A stretch of 64,000 nucleotides of DNA, from positions 31,902,836-31,966,835 of the forward strand of contig NC_088681.1 of the NCBI RefSeq assembly GCF_950023065.1, read 5' to 3'. This document shows positions 24,457-36,151 of the stretch, piece after piece. Position 1 is the stretch's first letter, and each line of letters begins with the position of its first letter. The notes beneath the pieces were generated by a model. The model was not told where the DNA came from and made no database searches. It saw only the letters and a list, made by a program, of their open reading frames with translations. Origin of the DNA: Planococcus citri. Its lineage: Eukaryota; Arthropoda; Insecta; Hemiptera; Pseudococcidae. A program made the translations under genes and the position numbers.

Positions 24457-24902
24457 AGCTAAAAATCGAGTTGTGTGTTATACTCGATCCGTTTAGCGAG
24501 TTAATCCACATTTGAGCCGATTTTGGGAGGGACACCTCAACCTCAAGAGTGGTTTGAAAAAAGTTGGTCAAAAAACCACTCTTGAGGTGTCACTACCAAA
24601 ATCGGCTCTAATCTGGAGCAAATTCAAAGTTCTGGAGAAATTGAAAATTGCGCTGGTGGCTCCAGAATGGCTGGAAATGACGAAATTCGCCCTCGAAGAG
24701 TTTGTTCTAAACGAAATACAGCGATTCGCGCAAATTTCAAAAATTTTCACGCAAACGGGAAACTTTTGATTTTTTGGATATTTTTATGTATTATGAAAAA
24801 TGCTGGTCAAAAAACCACTCTTGAGGTGTCATTCCTAAAATCGGCTCAAATGTGGATAAACTCGTTAAACAAGTCGAATACAGCACAACTTGATTTTTAG
24901 CT
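24457..24902. repeat. Nested inverted repeats of the 300-bp family
   Basis: An inner hairpin spans 24514-24608: GAGCCGATTTTGGG..CACCTCAAGAGTGGTTT is mirrored by AAACCACTCTTGAGGTGTC..CCAAAATCGGCTC, with the left arm having an extra CCTCAA. A larger inverted copy at 24803-24902 mirrors 24457-24570 (AGCTAAAAATCGAGTTGTG at one end, ACAACTTGATTTTTAGCT at the other). The right half of the inner hairpin and the outer copy are thus direct repeats. It looks like inverted duplication of one dispersed repeat unit. Confidence 0.75.
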
Positions 24903-25289
24903 TTCCAACTTCATATGATTCATGCTTCTGGAGCAATATTTTGGAAAAATTGAAAATCACGCTGGAAGCTCCAGAATTAATTTGTGGAATTGATGCTTAT
25001 CAATTTAAGGACTAATGGTTATCATTTTTACTGATCAAGTAAGTACGTACTTTTTTTTTAAAAAACATAAATAACCAAAAACAGTCAATTTTGAATTTTC
25101 AAAGGTTCGCCAAAAATCGAAAAATGAAGTTGAACAGCTGAAAATTTGGTCCCTTGGGGACCAGGCGATTACCACCGCTTTGCAGCTTGTGTGCAAGTTG
25201 AATTGAAGGTTTTAAAGTTTTCAAATTTTCAAAAAAATTTGAAAATGGGAAAGCAAATCTTAGCATTTAAAAATTTGGTTTCAGAGATT

Positions 25290-26602
25290 TCAGAGCATGT
25301 TCTTTTGATCTAGCTTGGTTAAGTTAGAATTTGGAGAATGCCAGTTCAAAAGCGTTCCCTTGTACTAACAAACTCCTTGGTTGGAAATCACAAAGCTAAG
25401 ATGATCAGTGTGGTTTTGGAAGAACTGTTTCTTAGTAGCATTCAATTTTAAACTACTTATACTCTCGAATTAAATATGTAAAAGACTTTCTCAAGTCTTT
25501 CTATTGTTTCATCAAAAGTCGCACCTGATATTTTGATGTCATTGGTGTACTTTGTGATACCATCTTCATTATCGATTACCTGATTGATCATACTAGGGAT
25601 AGTCAATATGTAAGTTTCACATGGCTGAAAAATTAATTGGAGGAAATAGGTATAGTTCAAACATTTGACCAGATATGACAAAATTTATTTTGCATTTGGG
25701 TGCGTTGTTTGTATTTTACAGCTTGATTAGTACGTATAGTGCTGAAAAAAAGTCATCCAAATGTGGTATTTGGTAAAAAAAAATTTTTTTCAGTTGTAAT
25801 AATTATGACTAAAATTCATCAAGCATTACTCAAAACATATCATACTGTTATTTCAAGTTAGGACATTATTTGGTGCTGTAAAAATTGTTCATGTGATGGT
25901 TGCAAAATTTCTAGTGCTGAGTGACTTTTGACAATGCCAACATTCAGCAGATTATCACTGAACAATCTACTTCATTTGGATTTTGATTGAATCAAAATAA
26001 TGTTAGTATGTTATGTCTTGAGTGGTTCTCAATCAATTTTCTGATGAATTTTTCTTTTGTTAGCTTGGAAAATTAATTTTTTCTAAAATATAATTTTTGG
26101 ACGGCATTTTTTTTCAGTCTAATAATGCTGTAAGATACGAACAATGCACCCAAATGCAAAATAAATTTTGTCAGATCTGGTCAAATGTTTGAACTATATT
26201 TCCTCCAATTTTGTTCAAAACATGTTCACGCATTCATAATTTTTCAGCCATGTGAAACTTATATATTGACTTGATGAAATTTTCAGGTTGTATGATAACC
26301 TGGTGAACTCGTAGACTTGACCTTCTACTTGCCACTTGGAATGCAGTAAATGTATGTGATTCCATGTCAAGTTCAAGCTGCCAAAAGCCTGCGGTGAAAT
26401 CAAGGGTTCAGACAAACTTGTTGCCTGCATTATCATAGATCATGCTAGAAATCGTATTACATTTAGTTAGGACATTGGTTAATAATTTATTGAGCTCATC
26501 TGAGTTGAGACATAGATGAATGTCTCAGTTTTTCTTAACTACAGGTGCAAAGGTGTTGATGTAGCATGAGTGAGAATAACAAATTATACTTATCAAGAGT
26601 GA
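25290..26602 (-). pseudogene. Reverse transcriptase pseudogene, Ty3/gypsy-type
   Basis: Reading the minus strand, APVVKKN (26528-26548) is followed by a stop and a DELNKLL word. Next comes LDFTAGFWQLELD (about 26366-26404), then after a frameshift near 26330 YEFTRL and LKISS. These are ordered RT fingers/palm motifs. The palm continues beyond an insertion (25621-26260) with TKYTNDIKI, where YTND replaces the catalytic YVDD, then TFDETIERLEKVF, and to about 25300 a QFFQN..LSFVIS segment typical of the region after the active site. At least two in-frame stops, a frameshift and the altered active site show it is dead. An upstream piece lies at 27095-27240 beyond a hAT MITE. Integrase, RNase H, gag and LTRs were not found. 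Assignment to Ty3/gypsy rather than a related LTR lineage is inference. Confidence 0.75.
25601..26271. mobile_element. Fold-back insertion splitting the RT pseudogene
   Basis: The left arm 25601-25730 is mirrored by the right arm 26118-26271. Long shared words include AAGTTTCACATGGCTGAAAA, AGTTCAAACATTTGACCAGA and TTATTTTGCATTTGGGTGC. The right arm holds an extra segment of about 27 bases. The flanking sequences on the minus strand are consecutive RT regions, and the spacing between them without the insert fits the usual length between the LKxS and YxDD motifs. The exact insertion ends and target duplication are unclear because an AGTCAATAT word is part of both arms. Confidence 0.7.
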
Positions 26603-26610
26603 GTAGGTAT

Positions 26611-27086
26611 CAGAGTCCTGCACGGTGTAGTTAATAGTTATAACTAGTTGGTTGGCAACGCTAACTCCGGTTAACTATAGAGGTGACTCATCGCAGGCAA
26701 TAGTCAACCTGTCTAACGATGCGTTGTTATAGTTGACGCGCAGATAACTAACTTAATCGTCGGATGGTTATTCAGATAACTATTCAACTAGTTGGAATAA
26801 CTATTCCAACTAGTTGAATTATCCCCACCTATAGCATATTTATCCAAAATCTTATCGGAAATAGGTATGCTCGTCACCCCTTGCCTATGTACTCCTAACA
26901 CAACAAGAAATAGTTGGATCAACTAGCTAGTTAACCATACCGTACAAAGTAACCGGAGTTGGGAGTAGTTGATAACTATTTGATGCGCGCGCTGTCACTA
27001 GTTATCTAGTTGACAACTCATAGTTTAGATTATTCGAATACTCCCACAGATAACTAGTTGAATCAACTATACCGTGCAGGACTCTG
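26611..27086. mobile_element. hAT-type MITE with perfect 8-bp duplication
   Basis: The termini are the exact 16-bp inverted pair CAGAGTCCTGCACGGT. They are flanked by identical GTAGGTAT at 26603-26610 and 27087-27094. Subterminal regions carry many CAACTAGTTG palindromes, including a 30-base hairpin near 26785-26815 and an AACTCCGGTTA word in both halves. CAGAG-type ends plus an 8-bp duplication fit hAT. No transposase. The insertion lies in the RT pseudogene: taking out the element and one duplication puts the flanking minus-strand frames in register. Confidence 0.9.
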
Positions 27087-27094
27087 GTAGGTAT

Positions 27095-27240
27095 GTATTT
27101 TTGTGATTGCCTTGCGCAAAGCAGTCAATAATTTCTTACTCAGACAAAATTGTAAGTATGTAAGGCAGGAAGTTGCTATTTGCATCGTTGAAACGAACAA
27201 ATTTTTTTCTTTTTGGAGAATCTGAAATAATGATGTACCG
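27095..27240 (-). pseudogene. Upstream fragment of the RT pseudogene
   Basis: The minus-strand frame ending LRKAITKIHTY abuts the hAT MITE at 27094 and is in register with the RT frame resuming at 26602. This is where the segment just before the first RT motif is expected. The frame continues upstream (CLSKKLLTALRKA) toward the end of the element starting at 27238. Too short to classify alone; the call rests on position and register. Confidence 0.45.
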
Positions 27241-28173
27241 TAAACTAGGGTAACATTGAAGGATTTTTCAGAATTTTTCATGTTTAGAGGTATGAATGGC
27301 GGAGGTGGGGGAAATGTGTGTGGTGCTTTTGATAAAGCTATGTCAGCACTAAGTTTTGGCGTTTATAGAAGTTATCTACCTTTTTCCTGTCAGGCGCAAA
27401 AGCCAAAAGAAGTGTCCTTCAAAGTTACCCAGCGTTTGGGGTAACTTTGAAGACCCCTTGAAATGTGCTTAGCTCAAGGTCAAATTATCAAAACCATGAA
27501 CATTCACTTCTTGGTCACTTTATACGCGTCAAGCACCTACAAAATGATCTATATTCACAATTGAATTCATGAAAGAGTGCTCCAAAATGATAATTTGAAA
27601 TTTTTCTAGTTTTCAGGCGTTTTTCATGCATTTTGGCCAATTTGACTCAATTTCATGATTTTTCGATGATTTTAGAGCTGTTTTTCAAGTTTTCCCATCA
27701 TTTTTAACAAATTTTCAAGCATTTTCATGCAATTTTGGCCAATTTTACTGAAATTTCATGATTTTTTTTTAGCCTTCAAAGTTACCCCAGTTTGAATATT
27801 ATTTTTTTACTGCTCAAGGAAGAACTTTGGCACATGAACAAATGCGCTCATTTGTAGTCAGGAGGTGTACCAACACATCTATAATGTCACTTGACTCATT
27901 ATTTGAAAATTCAAAATTCCAGACCCCAAGCTTTTCACATTAATTAAAATTAATTAAAACACCATTTTTTTCACTTGTTTTTTTATTGGTGTTGGAACCA
28001 CTAGTTGAAAATGATAAGATAGGAAAAATAACTGCCAAAGTGTACCTACTCAATCCATTCCTGGTGTCAGAATTGCTCCATTCTTCATAGTTCCATCGCC
28101 ATGGAGCATAATGTGATGAAAAACCGCACCCTTCAATGTTACCTCGCGATTTCAATGTTACCCCAGTTTACGG
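27238..28173. mobile_element. Non-autonomous element with TA duplication, GGGTAAC repeats
   Basis: The left end CCGTAAACTAGGGTAACATT is mirrored by the right end AATGTTACCCCAGTTTACGG. TA lies immediately outside both ends (27236-27237 and 28174-28175). The inner word GGGTAAC(A/T)TTGAA or its inverse recurs at about 27249, 27418, 27438, 27776, 28132 and 28151. TA duplication suggests Tc1/mariner, but TIR length and internal motif repetition are only suggestive. There is no DDE/D coding region; the small frames inside are unrecognised. Confidence 0.65.
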
Positions 28174-30480
28174 TAGATATGTACTATATGCAAGGTAATT
28201 TTTTTGGAATATTCAATCCCTGGGTGCTTCCCTTTTTTTCCATATTTTGTTGAATAGGAATACCGAAGGGAATCTATGTACACTTTTTTCCAGAGCAAAC
28301 TCCCAACATCCCATCTATGTAGTATCTATTATGGCTTTTGAGCTGCATCAATAGAAAATCAAACTGATTTTCAAAAAAAAAAAAATTGCTCACCACTGCT
28401 ACTGCAGTGTGGAGATTAGCCAAATACCCGTACAAATATTTAATACGTGATGCTTAGCTTCTGTTTAAAAAGCCCTACGTGCATTTTGAAACACCCTGTA
28501 TAATGTCAGTGATATGACAACCGATCATGGATATTTCTCCTCGACATCAGAATGAAATGATCCTCGCGATTTTATGGATTATTACGAGGATGAAAGGGAT
28601 TTAAATACATTCGAGAAAGAATTTCGCATTGTAGCTTGTTATATGTATTAACTAATTTGACAGTCGTCGAAAAGGAACATTTTAACCCGTTACACGACGA
28701 ACGTCTCCATCGCACAGCTGACTGCGAATTTTAACATAGGCCGTTAATGGCGTATAGAAGGCGAGTCCCCGGTCTCACTATACGGTATTATACGCTATAG
28801 GATAGAATAAAAGGTACTTTTTGACCGTATAAAATTAATCCTTTAAAATAGACGGCACTGAGCACGGTAATTGTGTAATAACAAAGAGTACATTTGCGAC
28901 GTGCAAATATACACGTATATAAAGGCGAAAAGGCGAAACAATATTTCGTTAATACCCCAAGACATCGGGCAGAGAAAAGGATCGGGGGGCTCGGTGATGA
29001 CGTTGAACCTTTTTTCTTAAAATTTGACCATGCAGGAGAGATGAAGGAGATGATACGCGAGCTTTAATGGAGGATAACGGAATAAAACAATTATTTAGCG
29101 TTTTCTTTTGTCGGACGTGTAACTCATAAACACGTATGACGAATAAAGCTCGAGTCTTATAGAGAAAGCTTGATCTTAAAAAGGGTATGGTTTCACTCCG
29201 CGTGCCGTATATAACTTACGGATTGTCGCGAAATTTTTAACGTGCTGGTGTAATACGAAAAGGGCTTTAATACGGACTCGACTCGAGCCGTAGTATTTAC
29301 TGTACTGCAGTGTGACGCGGCGGCGAGAGACGTCTTGTACCGCTCAAGTCAATTTTCGAGGTATGTGTATTCTCCATGTATAGAGAGTGTAAGAGAGAGA
29401 GAGAAGAACCGCATCATATATACATATATCTACTTATGGTATATGGCATACACAACGCGATACATCAAACAACAAAAGGACTTGTATCCTTTATACCTAT
29501 TCTATATATGTTTCCTTTTGTATTCCTTTTGTGTTGTTTGGTTTTGGGTATCCATCTCAGGAGCAAAAGAGGAAGAGAGAAAGTGTATCTGGATGATAAT
29601 AGGAAAACGCGTACACATTACCACTCGACCACAATGCCCTTGAATCTTTTTATCATCTCTTATTTTCTCATTTAAACGGGTAAACATCTAAATAGTATAA
29701 CGCTTAGATACACGGTATCCCATGGGTGGACATAGAGCGTCGTACTTATTGTGGTAAAACCGAACCGAAGTCGAGCAATGCGCGGCACGAGAAGGTGGTT
29801 ATTTTTTTTAAAGCGCTCGTCAGAGCTTTGTGTTGGCGCGCCCAAGTACACGACTTAGTACTTTGGCGTAGGAAACTTTTTCAACGCCCGTTAATTTACT
29901 ATCTTCCGACTTATGACTTATGAACCAAAAACCATTAATTTATTAGTGCATTCTTGGTGAGATTTTTTTGCTGCTCTTTACTACCTATAGTACACATCTA
30001 GACGATGATGATGACGACGACGACTACTACGGCGGCGTTAATTTATATTTGAATTGTGCACCGCATTAAGCACTCGACGAGACGCCTTTGCCTTTATAAA
30101 CCTAGAGAGAGTAGGAGGTTTTTTTTTTCATTTTTAAAAAATCTTTCATTCATGTAACGTCCGCATCTTCGTCTCGCTCGCGCTCTCTATCCTTCTCTCT
30201 TTCTTTTTTTTCTGTTGCTCACCATTGTGACTTGCGCTGCGCTGCGTTGAATTTTATGCATTCTGTTGGAACAACATGGAAAATTAATTTTATTCTAGTC
30301 GAGTCGAGAAAATTTTTCACAATTCGTTCGTCTCCAAATTGAATTCGCGTATCGGATGAACTATTTAAGTGTTAATATACGTACGAAGTTGCCAGTTCAG
30401 CGCCTCGCCACGCCACCTCTTCTATAACAGCTCAAGAAACAATTTTCAACGGCGCTGAATACGAATATCTACTCATTTGT
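28174..30480. other. Island with CpG-rich, purine-repeat and possible 5' gene sequence
   Basis: A solo ACACCCTGTA end is at 28491-28500. From 28680 the sequence is unique and CpG-richer. Around 29296-29360 a GACGCGGCGGCGAGAGACG patch ends in CGAG followed by GTATGT, a good donor-site match, which could mark an untranslated first exon. A GA-repeat lies at 29391-29404, and GAT/GAC/GGC triplets at about 30004-30035. Overlapping frames at 29335-29675 are not recognisable. Gene content is unproven. Confidence 0.3.
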
Positions 30481-31004
30481 TTGATTTGACCCCCTCTGAT
30501 GCAGCCAATGGACTACCAAATATTATGAAAATCGAAAAAAATCGTGTGACATATGGTTTATTTGGTTTTCTAGAGCGCTAAATTAGCTTATTTCTTTGAT
30601 CAGGGTCCCATGCCCCCGTTGGCTGAAAAAAATTGTTAAAAACTTGATCAATCGCGTTACAAAAGAGGAAGAGCAGCTGTCATTCCTTTATCCCAAAAGA
30701 CCTCGTGGTGTTTTCAAACCCGAAAAAAAGAGATATTGAGAGCACCTCTCACCGAAGTATCAACTTTTGTCCCACCGAAAGAAGATGGCTCACAAAATTT
30801 TAAAATCGTAGCGAGTAAACAAACAGCACCATAAATCTTCTGTAGACCAGATTTTCTACCATAAGAAGGCGTTTTTTAATGTTGATCGTGTTTCACACCT
30901 TCTGTTGATTTTTTTGCAAAAACTTTCAGATCATTTTTTTAATGATTAGCATCGCCGAAATTCGTTAATAACCCGCATGTAACACAATTGTTTTAATTTT
31001 TTGG

Positions 31005-31420
31005 ATATTTGAGTGACCAAGAAGGCGTTGGAGGGGGCGAATAAAAAAAAATAATAAGCTGATAGGTATTTTGTACTTGGCGTTCCCAAAAACCTGATAA
31101 AATACATATAGGTATGTGATACGATTTTTTGAATTTTCGGGAAATTATGAGAAGTGGCCAAGAGGAATTGTGGGAAGGGTCCAAACAAAAAAGTAAATCG
31201 ATATGTATTCATATTCAGCGCACCTGGAAAACTATAAATCAACCATATTACATGTTGTTTTTTTTTTCAATTTTCAGGAAACAAGAAAGGGACAATGGAG
31301 GAGGGGGCGTTGTAGGGGTCCAATTAAAAAAATAAGTCAATATTCGTATTCAGCGCATTCAAAACTCTCATAAACCATTGTCACACGAATTTTTCAATTT
31401 TCAAGAAATTTAGAGGGGTG
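31005..31420. repeat. Three diverged tandem units, ~135-bp period
   Basis: CAGCGCACCTGGAAAACTATAAATC (31216 onward) and CAGCGCATTCAAAACTCTCATAAACC (31351 onward) lie 135 bases apart. Each follows GGTCCAAACAAAAAAGTAAAT or GGTCCAATTAAAAAAATAAGT and precedes TTTTTCAATTTTCA(A/G)GAAA. A less similar unit with GGCGTTGGAGGGGGCGAAT starts near 31020. A related fragment (GAAGGCGTTGCAAGCGCAGAAT) is at about 51940. Confidence 0.6.
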
Positions 31421-31559
31421 AAGGGGTTCTGTTAAAATCCTGCTTTTTCATCTTCAATCCCCCCTCCCCCCTCCTCCCTCTTCAAGAGTCTCAAACAACA
31501 TACAATTTTAGGATCAAACAAAACAGAGTCAAAAAAGCACACAAAAATACACCACCAGG

Positions 31560-32115
31560 ATTTCAATCACTAAACTTCATTTTCTAATTCTTGAAAAATT
31601 TGAAAAAATTCAAAATTTTCTAGGTTTTTATTGAAAATTTGAAATTTGGTCAAATTGAGATACATGGCTGAAATTGGGTTCAAATCATATTTTTGCCTTT
31701 CCAAATTTATTTATGGTGGTTTTGAACCTTTTCAAAGCCCCCAGAACATTTTTATATTTTCTTGTGATGAAAAGAAGAGCTATAAATTTAATTTTGGTCC
31801 TTTTTCATAATTTCCCCAAAAATGGACCATCTAAAACTGTACTGAAAGAGGCTCCAAAAATTGATTCAAAAGATCAACGAATACACTGGTGCCAATTGTA
31901 GATTCACTGTTGCCAATTTTGAAAAATTGAGAAAAATAGCCAAAAAGATACGAAATTTTTTCAAATTGATAATAATAATCGAGCATTTATATTTGTCCTT
32001 CAGGGGCACCTTCGAAGCTATCATTTTTTTTATGTATGACTTTCATCTCAAAGTGAAGATCTCAACTGAATTTGATCAACATCCTATGAACATTGTTTTC
32101 TACATATTTTGTTAA
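31560..32115 (+). repeat. Dispersed repeat fragments (two families)
   Basis: ACATGGCTGAAATTGGGTTC near 31662 belongs to the AGCTGAAATTTGG family. TCAGGGGCACCTTCGAAGC and TCTCAAAGTGAAGATCTCAAC at 31998-32070 match the 44895-44990 segment. Polypyrimidine CCCCCCTCCCCCCTCCTCC lies at about 31459-31480. No gene. Confidence 0.55.
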
Positions 32116-35100
32116 ATTAATTACCTACTCATTTTTGATTTTCTACTTTACAAACTATATTTTGTTTGAAATAAGTAATTTTTTTTTTCAACTTGATGGT
32201 TGAAACTGGAAAGGATTTCAAAACTTTAATAGTAATGTATCAGACAATTAATGGTTTCACAATTTTAAAAAAATCCATTTGGCGCGAAAAAGCGTTATCA
32301 GTACTACTAATAAACATCAATAAGTATACCTACTCGTTTATCTATATCGAATACAATTTTCAAATTAATCGCAATTTCAAGATTAATTAACGATATCCTC
32401 TTTACCTTGACCACATTTTCATAATCATGCGCATACGTTGAACCATGTAAGTATCTACGTACTGTTTGAAAATATTAATTTCAATTCGCGAATAGACTCC
32501 TCATCGCGTAGGCATACATGTACTTATACATACCTATATATAAGACGTTCACCTCGCGATCCATTGGGTAGGTATGGTACGTAAAGGCATAGTTCTTAAA
32601 CTAAAACCAAACAAGTTGCCAACATAAACAAAAACATCGCTGTAACCAGAACTTTACAAAGAAATTATAATAATGAATACAGATGAACTTACGACAAAAC
32701 AATGCCGAGGTATCTTAAACAATAACAAACAAAAAAAAAAGTACAGCCAAAAGTGAAGAAAAAAAACTCGATGGAAATTTTTTTTTTCAACGAAATGAAT
32801 CTTCTCTCAGCTTTAACAGCGGGTACCTTACCTATATCTCTACCTACCTTCTTACCTACCTATTGAAAAGTATTTTCATTCTATGTTAATAATATCAGTT
32901 TGTAAAATATTCCATCTTCGTGTCTGTTACAAACCATCGCATAGTCTGACTTTTTTATTGCTATATTATATTCATCGTTGGGGTATTTAACGAAACAGTT
33001 TCGGAATTGTTGTTATGAAATTCACGACGCGATATCGGTTTCGAAATTACTTATTTACCCTCGTATGCAGTCTCTTATATGAGTACCTATCGTGATGATA
33101 GTGATGCTATACATATTTTATCGTCATTTTATGCTACATCGACGTACCTACCTACAGTAGTAGGTTGGTAATGAAATGTTGAAAGATGCTGTGAAGTTGA
33201 GCTTCTGAGATGATGGTATTTTATCAGAAAATCATATCAAGTAGAAAAAATGAAAAATACGATTCCAGCAAGGAACCAAAAATTAGCTGAAAAAAATTAA
33301 GAATGATATGTATTTCTTCAAGGTGTCCGTCCACCCTCGAAAATTCTGAAAGTATTACCCCAAGTATGTACATATAACTTTTGATGCAGATTAACATGTC
33401 AAAAAACTCAGTGTTCACCCGAAAAATAAGTCTTTGGCGGACGGAGGGGGGGGGGAGGTGCACTATAGACTAGCGCGCTACTATTTTGATGTAGTTGTAT
33501 AAGTTGCCTAATCAGTTTGCCGTAAATACGCATTTCCAACACTATAGAAACGTGAATTGAAGATTATTATACCTAGTTTCCTTTATTTCTTTTACGAAAA
33601 TAGGAATTCACCTAGACCTAGGAATCTAGGTACATAATATGTATTTAGAATCAACACACTGACTGTACACTTTCAACACTTGCTGAAAACAATAATGTAA
33701 ACGTATACCTAATTATCTAATGAACATTTTGACTCAAATAACTGACTTTTCCAATATACCAATTCATCTTGAAAAATCAACACACACGAGGTTATCTCTC
33801 TAAACGCGAGATTGGATTATTCTTATTAAGGCTGTTTACTGCAATAAGATCTTTGTTACTTTTTGAACTAATAAACATTTCAATTAAACGAGTAATCAGC
33901 CATCAGTGACTAGCGAAGACTAATCTGGTACCCATATCTAGACGTTTTCGAGCTCGAAACGATTAAAAGAATATGGAAAAACACGAGCAGGGCCAGTTTC
34001 GCGAGTTTATTTTGTTTTGATAACGGCAACTAACACAGATTAAATTTAAAAGTAAATGTTCCGGAGGAAATTAGATTTTTCACGAGTTTCCTGAAGAAAT
34101 AGATGTATGTCGAGTGTTTGTTAAATAATTCATGAACTACTTTCACGTGCCTCTTAAACGATTTCTTTTCTCGAGAAAATCCTCGTTGATTATCGTAGAC
34201 CTATTATGGCTGAATTAGCTCTGTAACATGATCGTTTGAAGACGAAGACGAATCAATGTAGTAATAGCTATATATTTTTTCCCCCTTGAAAAATGTCCCA
34301 TCTGTGTGTGAGCATAAATGTTGAAGGCGTTCTTGTTTTTCTTGGTAAAGAAAATTTCCTATCATTATGAAGGCGATTCACACGAAGAACTAGGTAGGTA
34401 TTTCGTTGTGTTTCTGATGTTGTAGATGAAATGTGTTAAGGTAATATAACCCTGTATCATGTTTTCTTTTACTTACATCGACTTGTTGTCTATATAAATT
34501 GAATTTCTAGCACGTTACGATTGAACATTCTCGTACCCGTATCGGTTTTTATATTAATGCCTACACAATTTCCAGGTAACCGTATTCTCAGCTCAAGGCT
34601 ACGACGATTGATGGAGATATACCTATTACCTACTCACAGCACCATAGGTACCTTACCTATAAACACTCGAGTTGCTGAAATGAAAGAGTAAGGACCCAGT
34701 GTAGCAAAGTGAAAAATGCATATCGATTTCGATAACTTATCGTTGAATTGTTCCACACAGATATCGAACACAAATCGATTTTTCGTTTGAATTGCACTTT
34801 GAAAATTAAGAAATTCGGGAATGAATTGACTCATTGAATTACGTTCGTTTTTCACACGTCAAATAAGAGTTGAAAATTGTCTTAATTCGTTGATATTTCA
34901 ACTTTAATATTATTACATCAGATACACAGACTTTACAGTAACACTTACACCATACCTATCAAAAATCGTCGATGCTGTCATATTTTCACTAAGAGGATAT
35001 TTTTCATCTACTCTACTTTCACTTTATTGATTTCGGTATTTTTTGCAAAAAGGATTCCACCTTTGTATGTATTTCCTTCTGAGTTAGGTACTTTTTTCTT

Positions 35101-35400
35101 GCAAGAAATGTATCTCAACAGGTAGAATCGAAAATTTGAGTTGACAAATAAAGCTGAAATCCAGTAGGTCCTATTTTTGGCATACTGAGTCGACTGGAGA
35201 TACTTTTCAGCCATTTTACCAATCAAATTTGGCCAGCGTTTGGTCCATAGCCCGTTTGCGCACAGCCACTGTCCTTTCCCCCTTTTTTCATAGCCCATTT
35301 GCGCGTGTTTGAGATCAAACATGATTAATGAGCTTTCTATAAAATACCTATGGGACGTGTTTGTCCACATTTTCTATTTTTTCATAGGTTGTATGATTAG
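32116..35400. other. Low-repeat island, two unsupported minus-strand frames
   Basis: Mostly unique sequence with many ACCTACCTAC words at 32825-32865 and 33145-33170 and a G-run at about 33445-33456. A 120-codon minus-strand frame at 35008-35370 has mixed composition but no domain I recognise; it includes a duplicated CATAGCCCRTTTGCGC word. No RNA gene or transposon end found. Confidence 0.4.
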
Positions 35401-36151
35401 TTATCATTATCAAAATAAGTAAAACTAGGCAAATGAATTGAACTGGAAAGATCAAAAAAGACTCCTTATTCAGTTGCTTTGCAATTTTTGATGAATTTGT
35501 GCATTTACATTGTAACTTTGAAAAAATTGAAAAACTAAATTTTCACATTTCAAAAAGTTTTAGTTTTTTGAAAAAAAATCAAAAGCTAAGCATCCTAGAG
35601 AAAAAAAACTAATGATATTATGACGATTGAAAATTTAATTCTTTACAATTTTCTTCCACGTCATTTTTTCGTAAGACGCTTCGTTTCGCCTTCAGATCGA
35701 TTTTTATGATCCTAGAAAAAAAGTAATGACATTACTTAGGTAGATTGGAAAAAATTGTCTACAAGTTTCTTCGACGTCATTTTTCCGTAGAATTCTTCGT
35801 TCCACGTGGGGTTTTTTCACCCCCCAAAACTTTAAAATTCAATGTCAAGTTTCATTTTTCGATGTTTGACGAATTTTTGAAAATTCAAATACTTATTGTT
35901 AGACTATTTTTCGTGAAAAAATAACAAAATTTGATAAAATTGAGGTTTTGTTTGCATAATGTTTTATCCAAAATGTTCCTTCATTGTCAGTTCCAGAAAT
36001 TGTATAGGTACCTGGTACTTTCTTTCGATTTTTTAAAATAGTTAATACTTAGGTATAGGTACCTGAGTAATATTCGAGATGAAAATACTGTCGAAACATT
36101 TTTTGGAGAAAATTAGAAAATCGCTGGAGGCTCCAGAATAGCTAAAATCTA
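35401..36151. repeat. Dispersed-repeat block, target of the 36152 MITE
   Basis: AT-rich repeat sequence ending with CTGGAGGCTCCAG at 36124-36136 followed by AATAGCTAAAATC. It continues after the MITE at 36437 as TAGTAGTTATTGATG, matching uninterrupted paralogues at 45717-45760 and 58229-58270. AGGTACCT occurs at 36006 and 36057. Confidence 0.6.

Noticed and set aside
8351..28500. Pairing TACAGGGTGT at 8351 with ACACCCTGTA at 28491 as one 20-kb element
   Set aside because: The interval contains many unrelated islands and nested elements and no coding region. The motifs are more likely solo ends.
29335..29675. Two overlapping plus-strand frames near 29.4 kb
   Set aside because: Both depend on AT-rich and GA-repeat sequence, lack recognisable motifs and overlap each other and a minus-strand frame.
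35008..35370. 120-codon minus-strand frame
   Set aside because: Composition is mixed but no motif is recognisable. It includes a locally duplicated CATAGCCCRTTTGCGC word, and nothing around it looks like a gene.
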